Assembly: GCA_052093725.1 (NCBI GenBank)
Contig: JBQDHL010000005.1
Location: forward strand, 1 to 46,294
Length of the DNA: 46,294 nucleotides
DNA from: Jeotgalicoccus sp052093725
Lineage (GTDB): Bacteria; Bacillota; Bacilli; Staphylococcales; Salinicoccaceae
Reading direction: 5' to 3'
Position 1 is the first letter of the stretch. The number at the start of each line of letters is the position of its first letter. The notes beneath the pieces are model-generated. The model made no database searches. It worked only from the letters and a program-made list of their open reading frames with translations, and was not told where the DNA came from. Both the position numbers and the translations under genes were made by a program. This document shows positions 1 through 8,410 of the stretch, one piece after another.

Positions 1-349
1 TGCCAGCAGCTGGAATATCCGGATCTATTTTAATCGTGTATGATTTTTCATCTGCTGCGATTTTCTTCGCCGCTTCAAGCAGTGCACTCACGACTTCTTT
101 GTCTTCGTAGTCACAGACAAAACCGCGTGAAGCATAGCACATCGAAAAGATGGTTTTCGGGACTTTTTTAAACAATAAAAGCGCTGCGCCTTTGACTTCA
201 CCGTTACGACCGACAGCAATCCGTCTCGAGTACCATCCTGTCAGTTCTTTTGAACCGGCCCATGATGTCAGCTGAAGTAAATCGCCCGCAGGGTGTGACA
301 TAACAAACTCATCGTGCATTTCATCTGTAATATTTAATAGTTCAACCAT
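1..349 (-). CDS. femX: FemX/FmhB-like lipid II aminoacyltransferase, N-terminal part
   Basis: This open reading frame starts at an ATG on the minus strand and runs off the left edge, so only about 116 N-terminal residues are visible. The start reads MVELLNITDEMHDEFV and continues through SHPAGDLLQLTSWAGSKE, then LTGWYSRRIAVGR and ALLLFKKVPK. I recognise this as the beginning of the staphylococcal FemABX family, closest to FmhB/FemX. FemX adds the first glycine to the lysine of lipid II, on the inner face of the membrane, using glycyl-tRNA. The catalytic GNAT-like folds and the coiled-coil arm lie outside the window. Another member of the FemABX family is possible, but the N-terminus resembles FemX more than FemA or FemB. 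It is divergent from the small membrane protein gene that follows. Confidence 0.8.
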   Translation of the reverse strand, partial: MVELLNITDEMHDEFVMSHPAGDLLQLTSWAGSKELTGWYSRRIAVGRNGEVKGAALLLFKKVPKTIFSMCYASRGFVCDYEDKEVVSALLEAAKKIAADEKSYTIKIDPDIPAAG

Positions 350-414
350 AATTTCTCACCAATCATTTCTCTATTATTTCTGATATAATATACCCCAAAA
401 GGGAGCGTGCAAAA

Positions 415-663
415 ATGAAACAGATTATTTTAATTTTATTTGCAGCGTTTAACATTTACAGCTTTATAAATATTTCGATGTCATACCAGCATGACGAGCT
501 TATTGCTCTGCTCAGCACGAGAATTATCTTTATGGCAATCTCCATCATACTATCCACCTTATTCCTAATCGCCGGTGCATCTAAAAGCATAAAGATTTTA
601 GCTGCGGCAACGATTCTGACAGGATTTCTGCATTTCATTTCTATCCTGTTAACTTACATTTAA
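415..663 (+). CDS. small integral membrane protein
   Basis: An 82-residue hydrophobic protein with three likely membrane segments, at about residues 3-20, 33-53 and 59-80, separated by short polar turns. The ATG is preceded by AAAGGGAG at good spacing, and a TATAAT-like -10 lies about 25 bases further up, so the gene looks expressed. I do not recognise a family. It lies between the divergent femX fragment and nadR, and only 70 bases without an obvious terminator separate it from nadR, so the two may be co-transcribed. The minus-strand frame over the same region is a shadow. Confidence 0.6.
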   Translation: MKQIILILFAAFNIYSFINISMSYQHDELIALLSTRIIFMAISIILSTLFLIAGASKSIKILAAATILTGFLHFISILLTYI

Positions 664-733
664 TTTCTTCAATATTGTAGCACATTTTAATATACAGTTC
701 TTTTGAAATCATCTGTCTTAGGAGTAGATAAAC

Positions 734-1786
734 ATGAGAGATCTCGGAATTTATTTCGGCACATTCGCACCGTGCCACGTTGGTCATTTTGAACAGATCG
801 TCAGAGCGAAAAGGGAAAACAAGCATGTCGTGGTTATTATAAGCGGATACAAAGACGACCGAGGAGACAATATTGGCATGAATCTTGAACACCGCGCCCG
901 GGCGATGCGCCAGCTTTTAAAGAACGACAGTAATGTTTCCATTCTGCAACTCGATGAAACAGACATTCCCCGATATCCTGCGGGCTGGGAACCGTGGCTC
1001 GAGATGCTGGAGAGTTTAATCCGTCAAAGTAAAGATGCCTTGGATTTCGAGGTGCAGAGTGCGACATTTTATATGGGAGAGAGCGATTATCTCGAACCCC
1101 TAGAGAGCTATTTCTCTAAAAAATGGCAGCACATTGATATTCATATGACTATGGTCGACAGAAAGATTCTCGGTATCAGCGGAACTGAAATCAGAGAGAC
1201 ACCTATTTTAAACTGGGATTACGTCACCCGGCCTTTCCGGCGCTTCTTCGTTCAGAATGTTTTAGTCACCGGTTCACCGAACAGCGGAAAATCGATGATT
1301 ATTGAAGATCTCGCACGGAGATATTCGACGAGTTATTCCATTGAATACGCCGCAGAGTATTTCGATGACCATCAGCTGAAGTCGCCTGATCTTGATGCAA
1401 AAGATTTTCACGCCATCGGCATCGGCCAGTTCGAACTGAATCGGCGCCATATTCATTCCAATGCAACACGCAAAATTTTTTTCGCCGATACAGATGTCCT
1501 GTATTCAAAAGTTCATAATATGCTCGCGGCTCACGATGAACAGGAATACGTAAATCAGATTTTCGAACATTACATCCATCTTCAGACATGGAGTCTGATT
1601 TTAATTATGCCCCCGGCTGAAGATGCTTCTGATTACGATCAAAAATTTTATACGCTGCTTTTAGAACAGCTGGAGCATTATAATTTAATGAAGAATGCAG
1701 TCGTTTTAGATGATACATATCTGAATAATTATCTGCGCGCCCATGCTCTGATTGATGAAATACTAAAAGAAAGAAAAGATAACTGA
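734..1786 (+). CDS. nadR: bifunctional NadR: NMN adenylyltransferase / ribosylnicotinamide kinase
   Basis: A 350-residue two-domain NAD salvage enzyme. The N-terminal half is a nucleotidyltransferase fold with the GTFAPCHVGH signature at residues 9-18 and ISGTEIR at 148-154, which binds NMN and ATP. The C-terminal half, from about residue 174, is a P-loop kinase with GSPNSGKS at 180-187, which phosphorylates nicotinamide riboside. There is no N-terminal helix-turn-helix, so unlike enterobacterial NadR it should not act as a repressor. This layout is known from lactobacilli, streptococci and Haemophilus. TAGGAG precedes the ATG. It implies salvage of nicotinamide riboside, but no PnuC transporter is visible in the window. 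Confidence 0.88.
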   Translation: MRDLGIYFGTFAPCHVGHFEQIVRAKRENKHVVVIISGYKDDRGDNIGMNLEHRARAMRQLLKNDSNVSILQLDETDIPRYPAGWEPWLEMLESLIRQSKDALDFEVQSATFYMGESDYLEPLESYFSKKWQHIDIHMTMVDRKILGISGTEIRETPILNWDYVTRPFRRFFVQNVLVTGSPNSGKSMIIEDLARRYSTSYSIEYAAEYFDDHQLKSPDLDAKDFHAIGIGQFELNRRHIHSNATRKIFFADTDVLYSKVHNMLAAHDEQEYVNQIFEHYIHLQTWSLILIMPPAEDASDYDQKFYTLLLEQLEHYNLMKNAVVLDDTYLNNYLRAHALIDEILKERKDN

Positions 1787-1804
1787 ATTTAATGATATTT
1801 CTGT

Positions 1805-1820
1805 TATAATGTAATTTACA
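1805..1820 (+). promoter_or_regulatory. -10 box with overlapping palindrome upstream of the serine operon
   Basis: A TATAAT hexamer at 1805-1810 lies about 36 bases before the start of the aminotransferase gene, and no good -35 is visible. The palindrome TGTAATTTACA at 1810-1820 overlaps the predicted transcription start. The same 11-base palindrome lies upstream of putP at 27768-27778. The binding factor is not known to me. Confidence 0.5.
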
Positions 1821-1845
1821 ATTTATTTATACAGGAGGAATCGCC

Positions 1846-2994
1846 ATGCAAGAAGAATTACTGCTTACTCCGGGACCAACACCAGTTGCCCGACGCACCT
1901 ATCAAGCAATGTCTCAAGGTATTTTCGGTCACAGAACCAGCCGTTTCAAAGAAATGTCAGCTGATATTCAGGCCAGACTTCAACCTATATTCGGCACGGA
2001 TAACCCCGTCGCTGTACTGACTTCATCAGGCACCAGTGCACTTGAAGCAGCGATGGTCAATCTCGTTGATGACGGAGATACGGTTGTCTTAATCGTCAGC
2101 GGCGTATTCGGCGGAAAATTCGCAGATATCGCGGGACGCTACAGCTTTAATGTACATATCTACGATGTGACATGGGGAGAAGCTGCTGATCCAGAGGCAT
2201 TTAAAGAGTATCTTAAAGGGCTCGATAATGTAACCGCAGTATTTACTCAGGCATGTGAAACCTCCACATCTGTACTTCACCCGCTCACTGAGCTTGCTGA
2301 AGTCGTTCATAATTATAATGAAGAAACGCTGTTTATCGTCGATGCAGTCAGTGCACTTGGCGGAGCCGACATGAACATGCAGCGCGATAACATCGATTGC
2401 ATAGTTTCAGGCAGTCAGAAAGCAATGATGCTGCCTCCGGGCCTTGCATTCGTTGCTCTTAACGATAGAGCGCTCAGCAAAGTGAACAGCTCACGCCAAG
2501 GACGCTATTATCTCGATTTAAAAATGTATTTTAAGTCTCTGGAAGTGGATTATACGCCGCAGACACCGGCTGTAACTCTGTACCAGGGACTGGATGACGT
2601 GCTCGATATGATTCATGAAGAAACAATCGAAGAAGTATTTCTTCGTCATAAAAAAATGCAGAAAATGCTACGCCGCGGTATCGAAGCACTGGATCTTGAG
2701 CTTTTTGTAAAAGAAGAGTCTGCCTCTCCTACAGTGACAGCAGTAACTTCGACACCTGAAGAAATTTCACACATTAAAGATGAACTGGATAAAAATTATA
2801 ATATTTCTGTTGCTGGCGGTCAGAAAGACCTCGCTGGAAAAATTATCCGCATCGGCCACATGGGCTTTATGTTCCCGAAAGATATGCTGGCTATATTAAG
2901 TGCCTTGGAAGATATTTTAAGCACGCTGCGCAATAAAAATTACTACGGCAAAGCCTTAACTGCCGCTCAGGAGAGTTTATATGACGAAGCATAA
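1846..2994 (+). CDS. class V aminotransferase (serine-pyruvate / phosphoserine aminotransferase type)
   Basis: A 382-residue PLP-dependent enzyme of the alanine-glyoxylate/serine-pyruvate aminotransferase family. It begins with the typical LLTPGPTPV loop. It has SSGTSALEAA for phosphate binding, Asp166 in VDAVSALGG, and the PLP lysine Lys192 in VSGSQKAMMLPPG. It overlaps serA by 14 bases, which implies translational coupling. This pairing is conserved in staphylococci and methanogens, where the enzyme is thought to convert 3-phosphohydroxypyruvate to phosphoserine in place of SerC. The start ATG follows AGGAGG at ideal spacing. The phosphoserine role rests on the operon; the fold itself also allows serine-glyoxylate or alanine-glyoxylate transamination. 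Confidence 0.88.
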   Translation: MQEELLLTPGPTPVARRTYQAMSQGIFGHRTSRFKEMSADIQARLQPIFGTDNPVAVLTSSGTSALEAAMVNLVDDGDTVVLIVSGVFGGKFADIAGRYSFNVHIYDVTWGEAADPEAFKEYLKGLDNVTAVFTQACETSTSVLHPLTELAEVVHNYNEETLFIVDAVSALGGADMNMQRDNIDCIVSGSQKAMMLPPGLAFVALNDRALSKVNSSRQGRYYLDLKMYFKSLEVDYTPQTPAVTLYQGLDDVLDMIHEETIEEVFLRHKKMQKMLRRGIEALDLELFVKEESASPTVTAVTSTPEEISHIKDELDKNYNISVAGGQKDLAGKIIRIGHMGFMFPKDMLAILSALEDILSTLRNKNYYGKALTAAQESLYDEA

Positions 2995-4576
2995 CGTAAT
3001 TGTATTGGATCCTGTAAGCCAGGATGGTATACAGGAACTTATTGATAATGATAACTTCAGTGTTACACGCCAGGAAGGTTTATCGGAATCACAGATCATC
3101 GATATCATTCATGATTTCGATGCTGTGATTGTCCGCAGCCAGTCGAAAATTACAGAACGTATTATTCAGCACGCTAAAAAACTTAAGATGATTGCACGTG
3201 CAGGTGTCGGAGTCGATAATATCGATATCGATGCTGCGACTAAGCACGGGGTCATCGTCGTTAATGCCCCTGAAGGGAATACTATTTCAGCGACTGAGCA
3301 CACGCTCGCAATGATGCTGTCGATGGCACGTGATATACCGGAAGCATATAAAGAACTTACGGCAGGTGAATGGAACCGCGGTGCTCATAAAGGCGTTGAG
3401 CTTTACGGCAAAACACTCGGCATTATCGGTGCAGGAAAAATTGGATTCGGCGTAGCCAGACGTGCTAAAAGTTTCGGCATGAAAATCGTCGCATTTGACC
3501 CGTATTTATCCGACGAAAAAGCCCGCGACAATGAAATCGTTAAAATGGAAGTTGATGAAGTAGCAGCGGCAGCAGATTTTATTACTGTTCACACTCCACT
3601 TACACCTCAGACAAAAGGTATTATCGGCGCTGACTTCTTCAGTAAATGTAAAAAAGAAGGCGTCTATCTGATTAACGTCGCACGCGGAGGCATTATCGAC
3701 GAAGACGATCTACTGGTAGCACTCGATGCAGGTATCGTAAAAGGTGCAGCTCTCGACGTGTTCGTTACAGAACCCCCGGAAAATACTGCACTGCTCACAC
3801 ACCGCCGCACTGTGGTGACACCGCATCTCGGTGCATCGACAGCCGAGGCTCAGGAAAAAGTTGCAGTGAGTGTATCAAATGAAATAATCGAGTACTTTGA
3901 AGACAATAAAATTACTCACGCGGTTAACGCACCCCGTGTCAGTGATTCTGTTACAGAAGAACTAAAACCGTATATGTCCATCGTGAAACATTTAGGACAG
4001 TTCGGTATTCAGCTGCTCGAGACACCGCCGCAGGAAGTAAAAATTAAATACCATGGAGATATCGCTGTCGATGACACGAGTATTCTGACGCGCACGTTCG
4101 TAACTAACATGTTAAAGCCCCATTTCGGTGATGAAGTGAATATCATTAATGCACTTTACTACTTAAATGAACGCGACGTAACTTACAAAGTTGAGAAGAA
4201 AGCAAAAGCCGACGGCTATACAAACTATCTCGAAGTCGAACTGATCAACGATAACGAGCACGTTACACTTGGTGCTTCAACGATTCCTGGATACGGAGAA
4301 CGTCTCGTAAAAATTAATGAGTATCCTATAGACTTCAAACCTGAAGAGAATATACTCATAATCGAGCATACAGACCGCCCCGGCATTATCGGTGAGCTCG
4401 GTGCACTACTTGGCGAAGATAAAGTCAACATCGCTTCAATGCAGCTTGCACGCCTATCTAAAGAAGGCGATGCCATGGTTCTCTTCATACTGGACAATCA
4501 GGTCAATGAAGAAACACATGAAAAAATAAAAGATATCTTAAATATTCATAAAGTACACACGATTAAACTGGGATAA
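2981..4576 (+). CDS. serA: D-3-phosphoglycerate dehydrogenase
   Basis: A 531-residue long-form SerA that catalyses the first step of serine biosynthesis, oxidation of 3-phosphoglycerate with NAD+. The Rossmann motif is LGIIGAGKIGFGVARR around residues 146-161. The catalytic region shows NVARGGIIDEDDL, ALDVFVTEPPE and TPHLGAS, supplying the Arg, Glu and His of the 2-hydroxyacid dehydrogenase family. An intervening domain follows, then a C-terminal ACT domain (LIIEHTDRPGIIGELG to the end), the usual site of serine feedback. The length matches the Bacillus and Staphylococcus type. The gene is coupled to the aminotransferase by overlap, and a strong terminator follows. Confidence 0.95.
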   Translation: MTKHNVIVLDPVSQDGIQELIDNDNFSVTRQEGLSESQIIDIIHDFDAVIVRSQSKITERIIQHAKKLKMIARAGVGVDNIDIDAATKHGVIVVNAPEGNTISATEHTLAMMLSMARDIPEAYKELTAGEWNRGAHKGVELYGKTLGIIGAGKIGFGVARRAKSFGMKIVAFDPYLSDEKARDNEIVKMEVDEVAAAADFITVHTPLTPQTKGIIGADFFSKCKKEGVYLINVARGGIIDEDDLLVALDAGIVKGAALDVFVTEPPENTALLTHRRTVVTPHLGASTAEAQEKVAVSVSNEIIEYFEDNKITHAVNAPRVSDSVTEELKPYMSIVKHLGQFGIQLLETPPQEVKIKYHGDIAVDDTSILTRTFVTNMLKPHFGDEVNIINALYYLNERDVTYKVEKKAKADGYTNYLEVELINDNEHVTLGASTIPGYGERLVKINEYPIDFKPEENILIIEHTDRPGIIGELGALLGEDKVNIASMQLARLSKEGDAMVLFILDNQVNEETHEKIKDILNIHKVHTIKLG

Positions 4577-4632
4577 AATCAAAATAACACGAAGGCAGTC
4601 TTTCCTCATATCTATCTCTTCATTAAATATAT

Positions 4633-4676
4633 AAAAGAATGCCCTCCAAGTCTTAAGATTCGGAGGGCATTCTTTT
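4633..4676. terminator. bidirectional terminator between serA and the HAD gene
   Basis: AAAAGAATGCCCTCC pairs perfectly with GGAGGGCATTCTTTT across a 14-base loop. It has A-tracts on the left and T-tracts on the right, so it can end serA on the plus strand and the HAD gene on the minus strand. Confidence 0.9.
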
Positions 4677-4687
4677 ATGCATCTATT

Positions 4688-4984
4688 TTATTTAACAAGC
4701 TTCTCAACAAGTTCCGGTACTCCAAGTACATCTTTCAGCATCTGTTCTTTTGGTACATTCAACTCTTCGAATGTGCTGATAATATCATCGCCCGTCAATC
4801 CCGTCAGCGTCGCAATAAATGCTGCNNNNNNNNNNNNNNNNNNNNNNNNNNNNNNNNNNNNNNNNNNNNNNNNNNNNNNNNNNNNNNNNNNNNNNNNNNN
4901 NNNNNNNNNNNNNNNNNNNNNNNNNTCAAAACATCTTTCTTCGCTTAAAAACACACCGTCAACATCAAACAGTATCGTTGTCAT
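4688..4984 (-). CDS. HAD-family hydrolase interrupted by an assembly gap
   Basis: The N-terminus MTTILFDVDGVFLSEERCF carries the HAD motif I (DVDG), where the first Asp is the nucleophile. The C-terminal piece ends AFIATLTGLTGDDIISTFEELNV...LVEKLVK. Between them are exactly 100 N. The visible coding plus the N run would give about 99 residues, too short for a HAD phosphatase (usually 200-290), so the gap must hide several hundred bases, including motifs II to IV. I chose the start ATG at 4984 because GGAG lies 8 bases before it; an upstream in-frame ATG has no such site. The position beside serA suggests a possible phosphoserine phosphatase, but nothing visible proves the substrate. Confidence 0.7.
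   Translation of the reverse strand: MTTILFDVDGVFLSEERCFXXXXXXXXXXXXXXXXXXXXXXXXXXXXXXXXXXAAFIATLTGLTGDDIISTFEELNVPKEQMLKDVLGVPELVEKLVK
4826..4925. other. assembly gap (100 N)
   Basis: A run of exactly 100 undetermined bases, the conventional size for a gap of unknown length. It falls inside the HAD hydrolase gene, and the reading frame happens to stay open across it. Confidence 0.98.
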
Positions 4985-5212
4985 GAGAACACTCCAGTAT
5001 TTTTTTATATATTGCCAGTTTCTCACACCACTTTAATCTTGTCGACTATTTATACAAATTTTCAGGCAACTTGAACTTTTTCGTCATAAATGAATAATGT
5101 GTTTTAAATTTCACGGATTTGTAATATGATAAACGGTAGATTGTAAATTTATCGCATAGTTCTTTAAGCATAAGTAAAGTTTGTAAATTTAATATTATAT
5201 GGAGGACTCTTT

Positions 5213-6880
5213 ATGTCTCTTAGTCCAATGGAAGTTATCTTTATGTTCGTCGGAGGACTTGGTATCTTCCTGTACGGTATTAAACAGATGGGTGACGGCC
5301 TGCAGGCAGCTGCCGGCGACCGTTTACGGGATATTTTAAACCGTATGACATCCAATCCTGTCAGAGGTGTTGTCGCAGGTGTTCTTATTACGGTTTTAAT
5401 TCAAAGCAGCTCGGGCGCCACTGCCATTACTATCGGTTTAGTAAGTGCAGGTTTCCTGTCACTCAGACAGGCAATCGGTGTTATTTTAGGTGCCAATATC
5501 GGTACGACAGTTACAGCATTTATTATCGGACTTGATATTGGAGCGTATTCGCTACCGATTCTCGCTGTAGGTTCGTTTATGCTGTTCTTCTTCAAATCCA
5601 ACCAGGTTGTTAACGTTGGTAGAGTCCTTTTCGGCTTCGGGGCGTTATTTTACGGTCTCGAATTAATGGGCGACGGTGTAGGACCGCTTGCCGACCTGGA
5701 ATATTTCCAGAATATGATGCTTGCAATGAGTGATAATTCGTTCCTTGGACTGGCAGTCGGTATTATCCTGACAGTTATAGTCCAGAGTTCAAGTGCAACT
5801 ATTGCCATCCTCCAAAACTTCTATTCCAACGGTATGGTTGATTTGCAGGCAGCACTTCCTATTTTGCTCGGCGACAATGTCGGTACAACGATTACTGCAG
5901 TATTAGCAGCGCTTGCCGGTTCAATTGCCGCAAAACGCGCAGCACTAGTACACGTTACATTTAACATCATTGGTGCAACAATATTTATGATACTGATGCC
6001 GATATTTGTAATATACGTCGGCCATCTTGAGGATTTATTCAGTCTGAATAAACCAATGACTATCGCTTTCGCTCATGGTTCATACAATATTATCAATACG
6101 TTGATTCACCTGCCATTTGTCGGTGCTCTTGCGTGGTTGGTTGTTAAAATGGTCCCTGGCCGAGATTTCTCAGAAGACTTTACACCCAAACATTTAGATC
6201 CGCTCTTATTAAAACAATCACCTAGCATTGCCATTCAGGGCGCACAAAGTGAAGTTAAAAATCTAGGTGAATTAGTACTTAGCACTTTACAGGATTCACG
6301 TCAATACAGCGATAAGCAGGATGTCAAGCTTTTCAAACAGATTGAAGATAAAGTTAACGTGGCCGCAACACTGCAGGACGCAATTCGTGCATACCTTCTT
6401 GATGCGTCGAAATACGAAATTTCTCAGGATGATACTGAACGTGTCAGCACACTGCTGGAAGTATCTCGTATCCTGCTTAAAGTAAGCTCACAGGCTAAGA
6501 ATCTAGCTGATCAGTATCATGCCAAGTACGAAAACGATGTTGAACTGTCAGACGAAGCTAAAGAAGGCCTGGAAGACTTGTACAGCCACGTATACGAATC
6601 GTTTACGATGTCACTTGAGACTCTTGATGTTTACAATCCTCAAGCTCTCGAACAGGTAATCAGATTAAGTCAGAAATCACACAGAATTGAAAACAAACTC
6701 CGTAAAGAACACATCAAGCGTCTTTCAAGAGGCGAATGTTCAACGGACGGCGGCGCACTTTATGTTGAATTAATCAGCAATCTTGAGCGTATCGGCTATA
6801 ATGCAAGAAACATTACAGAGACAAACTTAAATAACGTTTCAGAAGAGTTCATGAACGACGACTTTACTGTTTACGACTGA
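5213..6880 (+). CDS. Na+/phosphate cotransporter, NptA/PNaS family
   Basis: A 555-residue membrane protein of the Na/Pi-II (PNaS) family. It has the two characteristic inverted repeats with QSSS motifs: LIQSSSGATA at about residues 63-71 and VQSSSATIAI at about 188-197. Around eight membrane segments fill residues 8-320. The soluble C-terminal part, about 350-550, is helical and PhoU-like, as in bacterial YjbB/NptA proteins. It should bring phosphate in with Na+. The start follows GGAGG. Two copies of TTGTAAATTTA (5141-5151 and 5182-5192) precede the gene. It is convergent with glnA across a shared terminator. Confidence 0.9.
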   Translation: MSLSPMEVIFMFVGGLGIFLYGIKQMGDGLQAAAGDRLRDILNRMTSNPVRGVVAGVLITVLIQSSSGATAITIGLVSAGFLSLRQAIGVILGANIGTTVTAFIIGLDIGAYSLPILAVGSFMLFFFKSNQVVNVGRVLFGFGALFYGLELMGDGVGPLADLEYFQNMMLAMSDNSFLGLAVGIILTVIVQSSSATIAILQNFYSNGMVDLQAALPILLGDNVGTTITAVLAALAGSIAAKRAALVHVTFNIIGATIFMILMPIFVIYVGHLEDLFSLNKPMTIAFAHGSYNIINTLIHLPFVGALAWLVVKMVPGRDFSEDFTPKHLDPLLLKQSPSIAIQGAQSEVKNLGELVLSTLQDSRQYSDKQDVKLFKQIEDKVNVAATLQDAIRAYLLDASKYEISQDDTERVSTLLEVSRILLKVSSQAKNLADQYHAKYENDVELSDEAKEGLEDLYSHVYESFTMSLETLDVYNPQALEQVIRLSQKSHRIENKLRKEHIKRLSRGECSTDGGALYVELISNLERIGYNARNITETNLNNVSEEFMNDDFTVYD

Positions 6881-6884
6881 TATT

Positions 6885-6923
6885 AAAAAAAGGAACCGGG
6901 AATTAATCCCGGTTCCTTTTTTT
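6885..6923. terminator. bidirectional terminator between nptA-like gene and glnA
   Basis: AGGAACCGGG pairs with CCCGGTTCCT across a 7-base loop, with A-runs before and T-runs after. It serves both convergent genes. Confidence 0.92.
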
Positions 6924-6926
6924 GTT

Positions 6927-8264
6927 CTAATATTTATCGAGGTAAGATTCAAGTTCCCATTCCGATACGGTTGCGCGGTAGTCTTCCCATTCCAGCATCT
7001 TGTGTTCATAAAATGCCTTGTAAATATGACTGCCGAGTGCTTCTTTTGAAAGTTCGCTGTCACGCATTACTTTTAATGCGTTGTACAGTGTCGACGGCAG
7101 ATCTTCGACACCATGTTCGCGGCGTTCTTCTCTTGTCAGCTCATAAAGGTTTAAATCTATGGATTCACGAAGCTCCATTTTATTTTTAATGCCATCCAGA
7201 CCGGCTTTTAAAATCACTGCCAGTGCCAGATACGGATTCGCTGATGGATCGACAGAACGGACTTCCACACGCGTTGATAATCCGCGTGACGAAGGGATTC
7301 TCATCAATGGCGAGCGATTCTTTTTACTCCATGCGATGTAGCTCGGCGCCTCATATCCCGGCACCAGGCGTTTGTACGAGTTAACCAGCGGGTTCGTTAC
7401 CGCTGTGAAGCCGCGTACGTGTTTTAATACACCTGCCATAAAGTATTTCATATCTTCGCTTAAGCCATCTTCTGCAGACTCATCAAAGAATGCATTTTCT
7501 TCTCCTTTAAAGAGCGAGACGTTAAAGTGCATGCCATTGCCGTTAATTCCGATTAGAGGTTTCGGCATAAATGTCGCATGCAGATTATGTTTTCTCGCAA
7601 CAGTTTTAACAACGAGTTTAAATGTCTGGATACTATCACATGCTGTAACAGCATCTGCATACTTAAAGTCAATTTCATGCTGACCTTCAGCCACTTCATG
7701 GTGTGATGCTTCAATATCAAAGCCCATATCCTCAAGTTCAATAACGATATCTCGGCGGCAGTTTTCACCTGAGTCCGTCGGTGCTAAATCAAAATATCCG
7801 CCCTGATCATTCAGTTCAGTCGTTGGTTTACCGCGTTCATCCAGTTTGAAGAGGAAAAACTCTGGTTCAGGTCCAAGATTGAAAGATGTATAACCAAGAG
7901 CTTTCATTTCCTTCAGAACATTTTTTAAGTTCGTACGGGGATCACCTTCAAAAGGCGTACCGTCAATCTTATGGATGTCGCAGATCAGTCGTGCAACTTT
8001 ATCTCCGCGTGATGTTGTCCATGGAAATACTGTCCACGTATTTAAATCGGGAACCAGATACATATCCGATTCTTCGATACGTGTAAATCCTTCTATTGAA
8101 GAACCGTCAAACATCATCTGTCCGTCGAGTGCTTTATCAAGTTGTCTGAATGGCACTTCCACATTTTTTATCGTTCCGAGAATATCGGAAAATTGCAGCC
8201 GGACAAACCTTACATTTTCTTCTCGTGCAATACTGACGATTTCTTCTCTGGTTAAACTTTCCAT
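6927..8264 (-). CDS. glnA: glutamine synthetase type I
   Basis: A type I-alpha glutamine synthetase that makes glutamine from glutamate, ammonia and ATP. From the chosen start it is 445 residues, matching the Staphylococcus and Bacillus enzyme. Visible signatures include RFVRLQFSDILGTIKNVEVP near the N-terminus, MMFDGSSIEGF, the metal-site region GPEPEFFLF, NGNGMHFNVSLF, and RSPLMRIP with the downstream NPYLALAVILKAG. An upstream ATG at 8300 would add MIDIKIRLRTWD. I prefer the ATG at 8264 because AAGGA lies 8 bases before it and it gives the family N-terminus. No glnR lies upstream, unlike the usual glnRA operon, and the gene has its own promoter. Confidence 0.95.
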   Translation of the reverse strand: MESLTREEIVSIAREENVRFVRLQFSDILGTIKNVEVPFRQLDKALDGQMMFDGSSIEGFTRIEESDMYLVPDLNTWTVFPWTTSRGDKVARLICDIHKIDGTPFEGDPRTNLKNVLKEMKALGYTSFNLGPEPEFFLFKLDERGKPTTELNDQGGYFDLAPTDSGENCRRDIVIELEDMGFDIEASHHEVAEGQHEIDFKYADAVTACDSIQTFKLVVKTVARKHNLHATFMPKPLIGINGNGMHFNVSLFKGEENAFFDESAEDGLSEDMKYFMAGVLKHVRGFTAVTNPLVNSYKRLVPGYEAPSYIAWSKKNRSPLMRIPSSRGLSTRVEVRSVDPSANPYLALAVILKAGLDGIKNKMELRESIDLNLYELTREERREHGVEDLPSTLYNALKVMRDSELSKEALGSHIYKAFYEHKMLEWEDYRATVSEWELESYLDKY

Positions 8265-8319
8265 ATCCCACGTCCTTAATCTGATTTTTATGTCAATCAT
8301 GTTGAAAACTCATGAGAAA

Positions 8320-8348
8320 ATATTACCACACACATTTTTCATGCGCAA
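8320..8348 (-). promoter_or_regulatory. glnA promoter
   Basis: On the minus strand a -35 TTGCGC (8343-8348) and a -10 TAATAT (8320-8325) are separated by 17 bases, about 50 bases before the chosen glnA start. Just downstream, 8291-8307 reads TGTCA-N7-TGAAA. That is a full left half and a 4-of-5 right half of the GlnR/TnrA consensus TGTNA-N7-TNACA, so it is only a weak candidate operator. Confidence 0.55.
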
Positions 8349-8368
8349 TTGTGAGTTTTTATAAATAC

Positions 8369-8408
8369 AAAAAGGTGCAGATCCGTTACTTGGATCTGCA
8401 CCTTTTTT
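8369..8408 (-). terminator. terminator of the NSS transporter gene
   Basis: AGGTGCAGATCC pairs perfectly with GGATCTGCACCT across a 7-base loop, flanked by T-runs on both strands. It lies just after the NSS stop codon and upstream of the glnA promoter. Confidence 0.9.
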
Positions 8409-8410
8409 AC

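Noticed and set aside
4677..5036. Plus-strand frame across the N gap
   Set aside because: It is opposite the HAD gene, whose motif I and ribosome binding site fix the coding strand.
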